Source: Roseicitreum antarcticum
GTDB lineage: Bacteria; Pseudomonadota; Alphaproteobacteria; Rhodobacterales; Rhodobacteraceae
Length of the DNA stretch: 64,000 bases
Reading direction: 5' to 3'
Assembly (NCBI RefSeq): GCF_014681765.1
Contig: NZ_CP061498.1
Span: 3,440,001 to 3,504,000, forward strand
Both the position numbers and the translations under genes were made by a program. Below, in pieces: positions 63,823-64,000 of this stretch. Position 1 is the first letter of the stretch. Every line of letters begins with the position of its first letter. The notes beneath the pieces were generated by a model. That model was not told the origin of the DNA. It did not search any database and was given only the letters and a program-made list of their open reading frames with translations.

Positions 63823-64000
63823 GTGCGGCCTCCATCTGGTCGATATTGCAACGGTGAACGGTGAAGCTGACAGCTACCACCCAAGGGTTCTGATCCCATG
63901 CGTCGGGGCCGTGCAGGCTGTTCCAGAGGTCCTCAAACCATTCTTTCGCAAAATCCCAGCCAACATGACCGATCCCGCTTGGTCCGGTTCTTCGGCGGGG
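63815..64000 (-). CDS. phage early protein, C-terminal part, runs off the window
   Basis: 61 residues to the stop at 63815: GHVGWDFAKEWFEDLWNSLHGPDAWDQNPWVVAVSFTVHRCNID. Start lies beyond the right edge. It overlaps the Cys-rich gene by 8 nt, so it is part of the same early operon. Not recognised. Confidence 0.6.
   Translation of the reverse strand, partial: PRRRTGPSGIGHVGWDFAKEWFEDLWNSLHGPDAWDQNPWVVAVSFTVHRCNIDQMEAAHG

Overview
The window looks like alphaproteobacterial DNA, most likely Rhodobacterales. It opens with a 23S-5S-tRNA(fMet) rRNA operon end of the type found there, codon use is GC-rich, and the prophage tail genes (DUF2460, DUF2163, NlpC/P60, TIM-barrel hub) belong to the gene-transfer-agent-like set common in that order. 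Nearly everything after the tRNA is accessory DNA: two prophages (one a remnant), a retron, a toxin-antitoxin pair, six insertion sequences and several genes broken by them.

Layout. 1-1505: 3' end of 23S rRNA, 5S rRNA, initiator tRNA, then a terminator. 1571-4418: an island start with a ParD/ParE pair behind a palindromic operator, and an AT-richer retron whose reverse transcriptase is fused to a TOPRIM domain; a 131-nt msr/msd-like RNA lies directly upstream. 4487-6145: an intact IS1182-family element. 6304-35968: prophage 1, read mostly on the minus strand: spanins, M15 endolysin, holin-like protein, DUF2793 fibre, GTA-like tail tip, tape measure, a tail chaperone with a probable -1 frameshift, tail tube, then a lambda-type head module (DUF6441, joining protein, gpE capsid, gpD, S49 protease with nested scaffold, portal, gpW, terminase). 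A LysR/nitroreductase/DUF1127 cargo sits between tail and head genes. Small plus-strand genes and two ParB-methyltransferase fusions follow.

36000-48400 is an IS-rich wreck of a defence or mobile island: an octamer repeat array, the first 398 residues of a DISARM-DrmD-like helicase cut by an IS3-family element, a GIY-YIG-like fragment, a soluble FtsH-like AAA+/M41 protease interrupted by IS21 and then IS256 (target duplications allow exact in-frame reconstruction to 731 aa), a truncated serine recombinase, a second inverted IS3 copy and a truncated membrane-protein gene. 48520-50180: second IS1182 copy, same orientation as the first, with a frameshifted transposase; the two copies bracket about 44 kb.

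50250-59764: remnant of a second, related prophage (lysis cassette, DUF2793, SPRY protein, tail hub carrying an inserted von Willebrand A domain, DUF2163) without head genes. 59915-61290: a membrane-anchored ClpP-fold protein and a 5'-truncated membrane protein. 61292-61341: the 3' half of a tRNA-Arg(CCG), an attachment-site scar, followed by a frameshifted tyrosine integrase, an excisionase-like HTH and early phage genes (methyltransferase, DUF4031, Cys-rich protein) that run off the right edge.

Single-base indels are common in the IS genes and in the integrase region but absent from the unique prophage genes, so decay and incomplete polishing of repeats must both be considered.
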